64,000 nucleotides of DNA from positions 39,721-103,720 of the forward strand of contig CAMAUL010000003.1 of the NCBI GenBank assembly GCA_945861405.1, in the 5' to 3' direction. Below the pieces are notes generated by a model. The model was not told the DNA's origin, ran no database searches, and saw only the letters and a list, made by a program, of their open reading frames with translations. Source of the stretch: Candidatus Methylobacter oryzae. GTDB taxonomy: Bacteria; Pseudomonadota; Gammaproteobacteria; Methylococcales; Methylomonadaceae. Shown one piece after another: positions 63,707-64,000 of the stretch. The position numbers and the translations under genes were made by a program. Within the stretch, counting starts at the first letter, position 1. Every line of letters begins with the position of its first letter.

Positions 63707-64000
63707 GGTAAAGTTTTCCTTGTCTGGACGGGATAAATAAAATTGAGGGTTGGGGTACGGCTGCATACATCACTTTCATCAAAGCCAATGGAACGCTGAT
63801 GACGCAGATAATTATGATAAACACAGATAATTCTAAAACGGCGATTAACTGATTTTTTCTAGGAGGCTGTCGGATTAATAGAGCGAACCACCCCGCTTAA
63901 TCACGTTTAAAATTTAAAAAAATGGTTTGTTGGGATTTTTAATGCCCTTGGTTCTGATTTATCACCCCATCAAGGCTCTTTTCCTCCCTATTAGCCTCTC
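63707..64000. other. Right-edge intergenic region with one repeat arm
   Basis: About 290 bases after the start of the outer-membrane protein gene. ATGGAACGCTGATGACGCAG at 63788-63807 is one arm of the ATCTGCGT family; its partner may be lost or lie beyond. No gene could be supported up to the window end. Confidence 0.5.

Overview
The window reads as chromosomal DNA of a diazotrophic gammaproteobacterium. The dusB-fis pair, the accB-accC-prmA order, purH-purD, minCDE and a TPP-riboswitch thiC point to that class. A FeMo-cofactor nif block, a complete zwf-edd-eda-gltA set and a very high density of intergenic palindromic repeats would suit a methanotroph-like Methylococcales genome, but no methane or methanol oxidation gene lies in the window, so that placement is inference. 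No tRNA or rRNA gene, CRISPR array or intact transposase was seen.

Layout. 1-0.7 kb holds two type II toxin-antitoxin modules on the minus strand: BrnT/BrnA cut by the window edge, and an antitoxin with a broken RelE-type toxin. 0.84-9.7 kb is a nitrogenase cofactor-assembly block: a NifA site and sigma54 promoter, then nifE, nifN, nifX, DUF269, DUF683, a 2x[4Fe-4S] ferredoxin, a 190-bp MITE, a [2Fe-2S] ferredoxin, an unknown protein and a DUF364 protein. A second NifA/sigma54 promoter serves a Mop-like mini-protein and an unknown protein. A third sigma54 promoter lies before a rhodanese gene broken in its active-site loop by a 62-bp palindrome, followed by nafY. 9.9-11.2 kb has two orphan hypotheticals. 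11.7-22.2 kb is housekeeping: aroQ, accB, accC, prmA, a DUF3426 protein, rlmI, two small metal/membrane proteins, dusB, fis, purH and purD. 22.3-24.4 kb is accessory: DUF3800 and two hic modules, one with a truncated toxin. 24.6-30.6 kb carries alkB-apeB-msrB and the oxaloacetate decarboxylase genes oadGAB. 30.6-41.3 kb is mostly poorly characterised: a coiled-coil protein, a small lipoprotein, DUF502, a TauE-like permease, a cNMP-rhodanese-DUF1631-like protein, gcvH, an HlyD-type adaptor, a PIN-type TA pair, a membrane diguanylate cyclase and tiny proteins. 41.7-47.4 kb holds the Entner-Doudoroff genes and citrate synthase. 47.5-57.6 kb is mixed metabolic and signalling genes, including a 1044-aa chemoreceptor. 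57.8-63.7 kb has thiC with its TPP riboswitch, minCDE and a probable outer-membrane protein.

Most unusual observation. A structured repeat of about 53 bp lies inside three unrelated protein genes (purH, the HlyD-type adaptor gene and, in the opposite orientation, minC), in frame each time and in a linker or loop. Its flanks are almost invariant, while its hairpin stem differs between copies with compensating base changes. It resembles in principle the protein-coding palindromic elements of Rickettsia. I know of no description of it in this group.

At least a dozen other palindromic or MITE-like repeat families fill the intergenic spaces. Some touch genes: one supplies the purD stop codon, one the tail of a hypothetical protein, and one destroys the rhodanese gene.
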